A DNA stretch of 18,186 bases from CBFCZU01 sp965602635 (GTDB lineage Bacteria > Planctomycetota > Phycisphaerae > SM23-33), in the NCBI GenBank assembly GCA_965602635.1, contig CBFCZU010000065.1, positions 1 through 18,186 of the forward strand, read 5' to 3'. This document shows positions 6,635-14,422 of this stretch, in pieces. A model generated the notes under the pieces. The model was not told where the DNA came from and made no database searches. It was given only the letters and a program-made list of their open reading frames with translations. Positions within the stretch are counted from its first letter, which is position 1, and every line of letters starts with the position of its first letter. Position numbers and translations under genes: made by a program.

Positions 6635-7150
6635 ATGGACCTGGAGAAGTACATCCGTGACATTCCCGACTTCCCTACGAAGGGGATCATCTTCAAGGAC
6701 ATCACGCCGCTGCTGGCCAACCCGGGCGCGCTGGACGAGGCCGTCCGCCGCCTGGCCGAGCCTTACGAGGGCACGGGCGTCGAGTGCGTCGCGGCCGTCG
6801 AGAGCCGGGGCTTCATCTTCGGCGCGGCGGTGGCCCGCCAGATCGGCGCCGGCTTCGTGCCGATCCGAAAGCCCGGCAAGCTCCCCCACGAGACGGTCAG
6901 CAAGGAGTACTCGCTGGAGTACGGCACCGACGCCGTGGAGATCCACACCGACGCCGTCTCGCCCGGGTCGAAGGTGCTGATGATCGACGACCTGCTGGCC
7001 ACCGGCGGGACGATGGCGGCGGCCTGCGAGCTGGTCGCCTCGCTGGGCGGGCGGATAGTCGGCATCGCCTTTCTCATCGAACTGGGCTTCCTCAACGGCA
7101 GGGCCAAGCTGGCCGGATACGACCTGCACACGCTGATTCGCGTCGAGTGA
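6635..7150 (+). CDS. apt: Adenine phosphoribosyltransferase
   Basis: It salvages adenine: adenine plus PRPP gives AMP plus pyrophosphate, in the cytoplasm. The 171 residues equal the usual Apt length. The N-terminus has the family pattern IRDIPDFPTKGIIFKDITPLL. The base-binding segment VESRGFIFGAAVA lies at 55-67, PIRKPGKLPHET at 76-87, the flexible-loop EYSLEYG at 91-97, and the PRPP-binding loop VLMIDDLLATGGT at 114-126. GGAG (6626-6629) sits 5 nt before ATG. The gene lies 93 bp after the LTA-synthase-like gene with its own candidate promoter. The CBM9-like gene follows 71 bp later and may be cotranscribed. Confidence 0.97.
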   Translation: MDLEKYIRDIPDFPTKGIIFKDITPLLANPGALDEAVRRLAEPYEGTGVECVAAVESRGFIFGAAVARQIGAGFVPIRKPGKLPHETVSKEYSLEYGTDAVEIHTDAVSPGSKVLMIDDLLATGGTMAAACELVASLGGRIVGIAFLIELGFLNGRAKLAGYDLHTLIRVE

Positions 7151-7221
7151 TCGACGGATGACAGGGCATAGCCGTGGGAGGGGCGGCGCTTCGCGAGCTG
7201 CACAACGGGACGAGCGAGAAA

Positions 7222-7884
7222 ATGACCGAGACGAAGAGTTGCGTGATTCGACGTGCGGCCGGGCCTGTTCGGCTCTCCTGCGCCGACCCGGCATGGGAGG
7301 CGGCCGAGAGGCTCGCCATCGATCAGTTCCCCTGGTACGAGTCCGGCCAGAAGCAGGGGACCGACGTGGCGATGCTCTACGACGATGACGGGGTCTACCT
7401 CCTGTTCGTCTGCGAGGACAAGCACATCTTCAGCCGGGAGACCCGCCCCAACGGCGACGTGTACCTGGACAGTTGCGTGGAGTTCTTCGCCATGGTCGAT
7501 CCGCCGCGCCGGGGCGGCTATTTCAACTTCGAGGCCAACTGCTGCGGCACGGTGCATCTGGGGTTCGGCGAGGGGCGGGAGGGGCGGCGGCTTGCCCCGC
7601 CGGAGGTGCACAACGAGATCTGTGCGATAACCTCCATCCCCACCCCCACGCGAGAGGAGTCGTCGGCCGCCGACGGCTGGTGGCTGGCGGCCATGCTGCC
7701 CTTCGCGACCATCTCGCAGTTCGCCGGCTTCGAGGTGGCGCCGAAGTCCGGGACCCTCTGGCGGGCAAACTTCTACCGCTGCGGCGGAAAGACCGACACA
7801 CAGTACGCCTGCTGGAACCCCATCGGCTGCGAAAAGCCCGACTTCCACCGCCCGGAGTTCTTCGGCGACCTCACCTTCGAGTAA
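7222..7884 (+). CDS. CBM9-like (carbohydrate-binding family 9-like) domain protein, no signal peptide
   Basis: The whole 220-residue product resembles the stand-alone CBM9-like beta-sandwich family. It has an N-terminal DPAWEAAERLAIDQFPW segment, a central YLDSCVEFFAMVDP strand pair followed by YFNFEANCCGTVHLGFG, and a C-terminal LWRANFYRCGG ... FHRPEFFGDLTFE block, which is the typical ending of this family. No catalytic residues or signal peptide are visible, so a cytoplasmic place is likely, which is odd for a sugar-binding module. The GTG at 7174 would add 16 residues (MGGAALRELHNG...). I prefer ATG 7222 because the family similarity begins just after it, but its SD is weak. The ligand is unknown. 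Confidence 0.8.
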   Translation: MTETKSCVIRRAAGPVRLSCADPAWEAAERLAIDQFPWYESGQKQGTDVAMLYDDDGVYLLFVCEDKHIFSRETRPNGDVYLDSCVEFFAMVDPPRRGGYFNFEANCCGTVHLGFGEGREGRRLAPPEVHNEICAITSIPTPTREESSAADGWWLAAMLPFATISQFAGFEVAPKSGTLWRANFYRCGGKTDTQYACWNPIGCEKPDFHRPEFFGDLTFE

Positions 7885-7969
7885 CGCGAACACGCGGGTA
7901 CACGGTGTTGCGTCCCGGGTCGTCGAGGTGGATGATGAAGGCAGATCTCCTCGGCAGGAGAAGGCAAAT

Positions 7970-8194
7970 ATGGCAACGCGCTCTTTCACCGCGGCCATCT
8001 GGCGCGAGGACGACGGCTTTGTGGCGCTGTGTCCGGAACTGGACGTGGCCAGCCAGGGGAACACGCTCGAAGAGGCCCGGGCAAATCTGCGCGAAGCAGT
8101 GGAGTTGTTTCTGGAAGCGGCCAGCGGCGCCGAAGTCGCCGAGCGGCTGCATGGAGAAATCTATCTGACCGGACTGGAGGTCAGTGTTGGGTAG
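7970..8194 (+). CDS. Orphan HicB-like antitoxin-family protein
   Basis: A 74-residue protein of the HicB/UPF0150-type partial RNase H-like fold. It shows the family line DGFVALCPELDVASQGNTLE, then EARANLREAVELFLEA, and a C-terminal LTGLEVSV strand. In type II TA modules HicB neutralises the mRNA endonuclease HicA. No HicA-like frame (about 60-80 codons with a dsRNA-binding fold) is found in the 85 bp before or the 90 bp after it, so this is a solitary copy. The C-terminus has no added DNA-binding helix-turn-helix. AGGAG (7956-7960), 9 nt before ATG 7970, decides the start over an ATG at 7928. A weak promoter-like pair (TTGCGT 7908, GATGAT 7931, 17-nt spacer) lies upstream. Confidence 0.82.
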   Translation: MATRSFTAAIWREDDGFVALCPELDVASQGNTLEEARANLREAVELFLEAASGAEVAERLHGEIYLTGLEVSVG

Positions 8195-8256
8195 GTTGGC
8201 AGAACGTGGCCGCAGACGCCCCGGGCACGGCACCCCCGCCTTCGTGCAAGTCGCAC

Positions 8257-8283
8257 AATTCGTGTAATTCGTGTAATTCGTGG
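8257..8283. repeat. 9-bp tandem triplet between convergent genes
   Basis: AATTCGTGT at 8257-8265 and 8266-8274 is followed by AATTCGTGG at 8275-8283, just before the glnS stop. It is A/T-richer than the surroundings. Its place between the ends of hicB and glnS suggests a mobile or slippage-derived intergenic microrepeat. I see no hairpin terminator here. Confidence 0.7.
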
Positions 8284-8284
8284 A

Positions 8285-9994
8285 CTACTTCTTTTGCTTC
8301 TTCTGCTGCTTCTGCTGCTTCTGAATCCTGGCCCAGGAATCGCGCAGCGACACGGTCCTGTTGAAGACGAGCCGCTCGTCTGCCGAATCCGGATCGACGC
8401 AGAAGTATCCCTGCCTCTCGAACTGGTATCGCTGCCCCGGCTTCGCCCCGGCCAGGGATGGCTCGACCCGGCAGGAGGCCAGGACCTCCAGCGAGTTGGG
8501 GTTCAGGCTGGACTTGAAGTCGCCCCCCTCCGCCACGTCGGCTGGATTCTCTTTGGCATAGAGATGGTCGTACAGCCGCACCTCGGCCGGGATCGCGTGG
8601 GCGGCAGAGACCCAGTGCAGCGTTGACTTGACCTTCCGCCCGTCCGGGGAGTCGCCGCCCCGCGTGGCCGGGTCGTAGGTGCAGTGCAGCTCGACCACCT
8701 CGCCGGCGTCGTCCTTCACCACGTCGGTGCAGGTGATGAAGTACGCGTACCGCAGCCGCACCTCGCGCCCGGGTGCCAGGCGGAAGAACTTCTTCGGCGG
8801 GTCCTCCCGAAAATCCTCGCGCTCGACGTACAGCACCTTCGAGAACGGGACCTTCCGCGTGCCGGCGGCGGGGTCCTCGGGATTGTTGACCGCCTCCATC
8901 TCCTCGACCTTCTCTTCGCCGTAGTTGTCGATGACCACCTTCAGCGGGCGGAGCACGGCCATGACGCGCGGGCTGCTGATGTTCAGGTCCTGGCGGAGGC
9001 AGTGCTCCAGCAGCGCGATATCGACCGTGCTCTCGGTCTTCGAGACGCCGACCCGCCTGAGGAACTCTCGGATCGCCCCCGGCGTGTAGCCGCGGCGGCG
9101 CATGCCGCGAAGCGTCGGCATCCGCGGATCGTCCCAGCCGCTGACGCTGCCCGCCTCCACCAGCGGGCGCAGGAACCGCTTGCTCATCACCGTGTGCGTC
9201 AGGTTGAACCGCGCGAACTCGATCTGCTGGGGATGGTGAACGCCGAGCTGGTCGAGGAACCAGTCGTACAGCGGGCGGTGGTTCTCGAACTCCAGCGAGC
9301 ACAGCGAGTGCGTCACGCCCTCGATGGAGTCCTCCAGCCCGTGCGCCCAGTCGTACATCGGATAGACGCACCACTTGTCGCCCTGTCGGTAGTGGCGGGC
9401 GCGCAGGATGCGGTACATGACCGGGTCGCGCATGTTGATGTTGGGGTGGGCCATGTCGATCTTAGCCCGCAGCACGCGGCTAGCGTCGGGGAACTCGCCG
9501 GCGCGCATTCGCCGGAACAGGTCGAGGCTCTCCTCCGCCGGCCGCCCGCGATAGGGGCTGTCAACGCCCGGCGAGGTCAGCGTGCCGCGCGTCCGGCGTA
9601 TGTCCTCAGCCGACTGGTCGTCCACGTAGGCCTTGCCCGCCTCGACGAGCCGCACGGCGTACTCGTACATCTGCTCGAAGTAGTCGGAGGCGAAGCACAG
9701 GTGCTCGCCCCAGTCGAAGCCCATCCAGCGGATGTCCTCCTGGATCGCCTCGACGTACTCGGCCTCCTCCCTCGTGGGATCGGTGTCGTCGAAGCGGAGG
9801 TGGCAGCGCCCGCCGAACTCCTCGGCCACGCCGAAGTCGATGCCGAAGGCCTTGGCGTGACCGATGTGCATGTAGCCGTTGGGGTCGGGCGGGAAGCGGG
9901 TGACGACCTTCCCGCCCCACTTGCCGGTCTTGATGTCCTCCGCGACGATCTCGCGGATGAAGTCACGCGATGGCTCGCCAGCCGGTGTGCTCAT
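8285..9994 (-). CDS. glnS: Glutaminyl-tRNA synthetase
   Basis: It charges tRNA(Gln) with glutamine directly, so the organism need not use only the GatCAB amidotransferase route. The 569-residue protein (E. coli 554) is class I: HIGH at 43-46 in PPDPNGYMHIGHAKA, FDDTDP at 68-73, the GlnRS hallmark SLEFENHRPLYDW at 233-245, and the KMSKS-equivalent VMSKR at 269-273. These are followed by the C-terminal beta-barrel anticodon-binding domains. The end is a Gln/Lys run (QKQQKQQKKQKK), which looks like a local low-complexity addition. I chose the ATG at 9994 over one 26 codons upstream because the earlier part is Arg-rich, unlike GlnRS, and overlaps the promoter. AGGAG lies 12 nt upstream, a rather long spacing. 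It diverges from gltX over 134 bp. Confidence 0.95.
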   Translation of the reverse strand: MSTPAGEPSRDFIREIVAEDIKTGKWGGKVVTRFPPDPNGYMHIGHAKAFGIDFGVAEEFGGRCHLRFDDTDPTREEAEYVEAIQEDIRWMGFDWGEHLCFASDYFEQMYEYAVRLVEAGKAYVDDQSAEDIRRTRGTLTSPGVDSPYRGRPAEESLDLFRRMRAGEFPDASRVLRAKIDMAHPNINMRDPVMYRILRARHYRQGDKWCVYPMYDWAHGLEDSIEGVTHSLCSLEFENHRPLYDWFLDQLGVHHPQQIEFARFNLTHTVMSKRFLRPLVEAGSVSGWDDPRMPTLRGMRRRGYTPGAIREFLRRVGVSKTESTVDIALLEHCLRQDLNISSPRVMAVLRPLKVVIDNYGEEKVEEMEAVNNPEDPAAGTRKVPFSKVLYVEREDFREDPPKKFFRLAPGREVRLRYAYFITCTDVVKDDAGEVVELHCTYDPATRGGDSPDGRKVKSTLHWVSAAHAIPAEVRLYDHLYAKENPADVAEGGDFKSSLNPNSLEVLASCRVEPSLAGAKPGQRYQFERQGYFCVDPDSADERLVFNRTVSLRDSWARIQKQQKQQKKQKK

Positions 9995-10043
9995 TCGAGA
10001 TCCGCTCTCCTGTCGGGTTCGCTGGGCGTCCTGTCGTCTCGGG

Positions 10044-10072
10044 ATTCTATCCCCCGGCCGGGGTATTCTCAA
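10044..10072 (-). promoter_or_regulatory. Promoter of glnS
   Basis: On the minus strand TTGAGA (10072-10067) and TAGAAT (10049-10044) each match the sigma70 consensus at 5 of 6 with a 17-nt spacer. The predicted start is near 10037, giving a leader of about 43 nt. This is the best promoter match in the window. Confidence 0.6.
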
Positions 10073-10093
10073 CGAGCGTCGGCGGCAGGGGCG

Positions 10094-10122
10094 TTGAAAA
10101 CCCGCGCCCTTGGCAATAAGTT
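10094..10122 (+). promoter_or_regulatory. Candidate gltX promoter, possibly for a leaderless mRNA
   Basis: TTGAAA (10094-10099, 5 of 6) and TAAGTT (10117-10122, keeping the key T1, A2 and T6) have a 17-nt spacer. Transcription would start about 7 nt downstream, at or beside the ATG at 10129. A second -10-like hexamer TATAGT (10122-10127) is too close to the ATG and has no spaced -35. Confidence 0.4.
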
Positions 10123-10128
10123 ATAGTC

Positions 10129-11598
10129 ATGGGCAAGCTCAAGACACGCTTCGCCCCGTCGCCGACGGGCTACCTTCACGTGGGCGGGGCGCGGACGGCG
10201 CTGTTCAGTTTCCTGGCGGCGCGCCAGGCCGGGGGCACCTTCCTGCTCCGCATCGAGGACACCGACCGGGCCCGCCACGACGAGTCGGCCGTCGGCAAGA
10301 TAATCGACGACCTCCGCTGGCTGGGAATCGCCTGGGACGAGGGCGTCGAGGTCGGAGGCCAGGCCGGGCCGTACCGCCAGTCCGAGCGCCTCGAGACCTA
10401 CCGCAAGCACGTCGATCGGCTCCTGGCCGAGGGTAGGGCCTATCACGCCTTCGAGACGCCCGAGGAGCTGGCCGCCATGCGCAAGGCGGCCGAGGCCGAC
10501 AAGCAGGGCTTCCGCTATCCCCGGCCCGACCCGCTACCCTCGGCCGACGACGCCGAGAGCGCCCGCGCCCAGGGCAAGCCCGTCGTCGTCCGCTTCCTCA
10601 GCCCCGGCGCCGACGTGACCGTCTCCGACAAGGTTTTCGGCCAGGTCACCACGCCCGCCGACCAGACCGACGACTTCGTCATCCTCAAGGCCGACGGCTG
10701 GCCGACGTATCACCTGGCCAACGTCGTCGATGACGAGATGATGGGCGTCACCCTCGTCATGCGCGGGCAGGAGTTCCTCGGGCAAACGTGGCGGCAGAAG
10801 CTGCTGCGCGAGGCGCTGGGCTTCCCCGAGCCGGCCTACGCCCACCTGCCGCTGATCCTCGACATGGCCGGGCGGAAGCTCTCCAAGCGCGACGGCGACG
10901 TGGAGGTCCACGCCTTTCGCGCGGCCGGGTACTTGCCCGAAACGCTCGTCAACTTCATCGCCCTGCTCGGCTGGAGCCCGCCGGGAGACCGCGAGAAGTT
11001 CACCCTCGACGAGCTGGCCGAGGCGTTCAGCATCGACCGCGTCGGCAAGGCAAACGCCAAGTTCGACCGCGACAAGCTGCTAGCGTTCAACACCGACGCC
11101 GCTGCCGCCGCCGGGCCGGACCGACTCCTCGCCGCCTTCAAGGACTACCTCGCGCTGAACGACACGCCCATCCCCGCCGACGACGAGAAGCTCGCCCACC
11201 TGATCCGCGCCAACCCAACGTTGCGGACCTTCGCCGACGTCGTGGCGAAGTCGGCCGTGCTGTGCGTCGGCGACGACGAGTTCGAGTACGACGCCAAGAC
11301 CGTCAAGAAGGTCCTGGCGGGCGGCGGGGGCGCCGGCTACGCCATGCTCGAGCGGCTCCGCCCCGCCCTGGTCGAGTGCGACTGGACCGAACAGGCCGTA
11401 AAGGCGCTGATCGAGTCGGTGTGCGCCGAGAAGTCGGTCGGCATGGGCAAGGTCGCCCAGCCGCTTCGCGTGGCCGTCTGCGGCACGGCCGTCAGCCCGC
11501 CAATCCACGACACGCTCCTGATCCTGGGCAAGCCCAAGACCCTCGCCCGCATCGACCGGTGCCTGAGCCGCCGCGCCGACGACAAGAAACACGATTGA
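10129..11598 (+). CDS. gltX: Glutamyl-tRNA synthetase
   Basis: It charges tRNA(Glu) with glutamate. The 489-residue class I enzyme shows RFAPSPTGYLHVGGART (HIGH-equivalent HVGG at 17-20), RIEDTDRAR at 41-49 and KLSKR (KMSKS) at 250-254, then the helical anticodon-binding domain. The zinc-binding cysteine cluster of E. coli GluRS is absent: the segment reads AYHAFETPEEL. The usual RG(E/D)(E/D)H block before the KMSKS region reads MRGQEFLGQTWRQ at 211-223. The start is fixed by the conserved N-terminus, yet no SD precedes it. With a GlnRS next door this is probably a discriminating GluRS, which is inference. It leads a likely operon with the PfkB kinase (28-bp gap) and thpR. Confidence 0.96.
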   Translation: MGKLKTRFAPSPTGYLHVGGARTALFSFLAARQAGGTFLLRIEDTDRARHDESAVGKIIDDLRWLGIAWDEGVEVGGQAGPYRQSERLETYRKHVDRLLAEGRAYHAFETPEELAAMRKAAEADKQGFRYPRPDPLPSADDAESARAQGKPVVVRFLSPGADVTVSDKVFGQVTTPADQTDDFVILKADGWPTYHLANVVDDEMMGVTLVMRGQEFLGQTWRQKLLREALGFPEPAYAHLPLILDMAGRKLSKRDGDVEVHAFRAAGYLPETLVNFIALLGWSPPGDREKFTLDELAEAFSIDRVGKANAKFDRDKLLAFNTDAAAAAGPDRLLAAFKDYLALNDTPIPADDEKLAHLIRANPTLRTFADVVAKSAVLCVGDDEFEYDAKTVKKVLAGGGGAGYAMLERLRPALVECDWTEQAVKALIESVCAEKSVGMGKVAQPLRVAVCGTAVSPPIHDTLLILGKPKTLARIDRCLSRRADDKKHD

Positions 11599-11626
11599 TC
11601 GGACGTCACATAATCGGGAACGCACG

Positions 11627-12568
11627 ATGAGCTTGCTCGTAACCGGCAGCATCGGGATTGACACGGTGGAGGCCCCGTGGGGCCGGGCCGAAGATACCCT
11701 CGGCGGGTCGAGCATTTACTTTGCCTGCGCGGCCAGCTTCCTCTCGCCGGTGAGGCTGGTCGGCGTGGTCGGCGACGACTGCCCGGTGGGCTTCCTCGCC
11801 CCGCTGGAGGACAACCCCAACATCGACCTGGCCGGGCTGGAGGTGAGGCCCGGCTCGCGGACCTTCCGCTGGCACGGCCGATACCACACCGACGTCAACC
11901 TCCGCGACACGGTGAACGTCGAGCTGAACGTCCTGGCCGAGCGGCCGCCGGACATCCCGCCCGCATTCCGCGACAGCGAGTTCGTCTTCTTGGCCAACAC
12001 GCACCCGGCCCTTCAGGCTGGGCTGCTGGAGCAGCTTGAAGCGCCCCGCCTGGTGGTGGCCGACACGATGGACCTGTGGATCGAGGGCGAGCCGGACGCG
12101 CTGGCCGAGCTGCTGGGGCGGATCGACGGGCTGGTCCTCAACGACTCCGAGGCCAGGCAGTTGACCGGCAAGTCGAACCTCATCGCCGCCGGGGCCGAGA
12201 TCGCCCGGCGGGTCGGCGCGAGCAAGCGGCCGCAAGGCGACCGGCCGGACGGCGGATTCGTCATCGTCAAGAAGGGCGAGCACGGCAGCCTACTGTTCGC
12301 CGGCGGCGACGTCTCAGCCATGCCGGGCTTCCCCGCCCTCGAGGTCGTCGATCCGACCGGGGCCGGAGACAGCTTCGCCGGCGGGCTGATGGGACACCTC
12401 GCCGGCTGCGGAGACGACTGGCCCGCCGCCCTGCCCAGGGCGATGGCCTACGGGACGGTCGTGGCCAGCTTCGCCCTGGAGGACTTCTCGCTGCGCCGCC
12501 TCCAGCAGATCGCCCGCGATGACATCGACGCCCGCCTGGCGCGGTTCGAGGCGATGCTCAGGTTCTAG
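11627..12568 (+). CDS. PfkB-family sugar/nucleoside kinase
   Basis: A ribokinase-fold kinase that phosphorylates a sugar or nucleoside with ATP. The 313 residues are a normal family length. The N-terminal SIGIDTVEAPWGRAEDTLGG carries the substrate-side Gly-Gly (26-27). LNDSEARQLTG (171-181) is the usual pre-ATP segment, and DPTGAGDSFAGG (242-253) is PfkB signature 2 with the catalytic base Asp248. The substrate cannot be told from sequence. The opening resembles a widespread uncharacterised sugar-kinase subfamily rather than RbsK, FruK or AdoK. Its SD is weak (GGGA near 11616). It lies 28 bp after gltX and 33 bp before thpR, so cotranscription is likely. Confidence 0.9.
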   Translation: MSLLVTGSIGIDTVEAPWGRAEDTLGGSSIYFACAASFLSPVRLVGVVGDDCPVGFLAPLEDNPNIDLAGLEVRPGSRTFRWHGRYHTDVNLRDTVNVELNVLAERPPDIPPAFRDSEFVFLANTHPALQAGLLEQLEAPRLVVADTMDLWIEGEPDALAELLGRIDGLVLNDSEARQLTGKSNLIAAGAEIARRVGASKRPQGDRPDGGFVIVKKGEHGSLLFAGGDVSAMPGFPALEVVDPTGAGDSFAGGLMGHLAGCGDDWPAALPRAMAYGTVVASFALEDFSLRRLQQIARDDIDARLARFEAMLRF

Positions 12569-12601
12569 CGCTCCAGGGGCGGCAGTTGGGAGAGTGAATC
12601 G

Positions 12602-13168
12602 GTGGCGACACGAATGTTTCTGGCCGTGCCTTTGAGCGAGCAAGTCGTGGGGCGGCTGGCCGACGCACAGCAGTCTCTCTCGGCCACCGGCGCGCAGGTC
12701 CGCTGGGTGGCGCGGGAGAACCTGCACCTGACGCTGAAGTTCCTCGGGAACGTCGAGGATGCCGACACGGCCGAGGTCTGCCGCCTGGCCGGCGAGGTCG
12801 CCGCCGCCGTCGAGCCGTTCGACTTCGCGGTCACCGCCCTGGAGGCGGTCCCGCCCCGCGGCGCCCTGCGGATGATCTGGGCCGGCGTCACCGAACCGAC
12901 GGGCGCACTGGCGAAGCTCAACCGGTCGGCCGAGGACGCCTACGAGCAGATGGGCTTCGAGAAAGAGACGCGCCCTTACCGCCCGCACCTGACACTCGGG
13001 CGGGTCAAGTCCGGCCGGAACGTCGCCGAACTCCGTGCGGCCGCCGAGCGATTCGCCGAAACCGACTTCGGCACGACGCCCGCCGAAGAGCTGATCGTCT
13101 TCGAGTCCCGCCTGACCCCCACCGGCCCGGTCTACTCGCCACTGACAAGGGCGGCGATCGGAGGGTGA
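12602..13168 (+). CDS. thpR: RNA 2',3'-cyclic phosphodiesterase (2H phosphoesterase, LigT-like)
   Basis: It opens 2',3'-cyclic phosphate RNA ends to 2'-phosphate. Family members were first assayed as 2'-5' RNA ligases. The 188-residue product has the two diagnostic HxTx motifs, HLTLKFLG at 42-49 and HLTLGRVK at 129-136, and the FLAVPLSE start. GTG 12602 is preferred over ATG 12614 because GGGAG (12588-12592) lies 9 nt before it; either keeps the domain intact. It is the last gene of the gltX run. The role in this cell (RNA repair or tRNA end processing) is inferred from the family. Confidence 0.93.
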   Translation: MATRMFLAVPLSEQVVGRLADAQQSLSATGAQVRWVARENLHLTLKFLGNVEDADTAEVCRLAGEVAAAVEPFDFAVTALEAVPPRGALRMIWAGVTEPTGALAKLNRSAEDAYEQMGFEKETRPYRPHLTLGRVKSGRNVAELRAAAERFAETDFGTTPAEELIVFESRLTPTGPVYSPLTRAAIGG

Positions 13169-13266
13169 GACATTTCCCCCGGTCGATCGGGCGGCGCCTT
13201 GCCAAGGGCAACGGGAGGCGATAGGCTCGCGTCGCGGAAGGCGAACTTTTTTCCAGGTATCGGGGC

Positions 13267-13295
13267 TTGCCATACCCGAACAGGTTCCGTACACT
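13267..13295 (+). promoter_or_regulatory. recA promoter with an inverted repeat in its spacer
   Basis: TTGCCA (13267-13272, 5 of 6) and TACACT (13290-13295, 4 of 6) are separated by exactly 17 nt. Inside the spacer GAACAGGTTC (13278-13287) forms GAAC-N2-GTTC, a natural operator position. It resembles the Gram-positive LexA box GAAC-N4-GTTC but with a shorter centre. A further GGTTC lies at 13302-13306, 19 bp on. Predicted transcription starts near 13302. Confidence 0.5.
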
Positions 13296-13339
13296 TGTGC
13301 CGGTTCGTGAGATCGTCATTGGCGGCAAGGAGAGAGTAG

Positions 13340-14386
<1,047 letters not shown>

Positions 14387-14422
14387 GGACGGGCCGGCCT
14401 CCCGCAGGCAAGGAGAGAACCA

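Noticed and set aside
7928..7969. Longer start for the HicB-like gene
   Set aside because: The AGGAG SD at 7956-7960 is positioned for ATG 7970, and HicB similarity begins right after it.
8281..10126. Plus-strand open frames opposite glnS (up to 480 codons)
   Set aside because: They are shadows of the certain glnS gene on the minus strand, with no motif and atypical composition.
10122..10127. TATAGT as the gltX -10
   Set aside because: It is a 5 of 6 match, but it would start transcription inside the gene about 5 nt after the ATG. The nearest -35-like TTGAAA is 22 nt away.
13226..13254. Intrinsic terminator of thpR before the T-run at 13249-13252
   Set aside because: Only a 4-bp stem can be formed ahead of the T-run, too weak to call.
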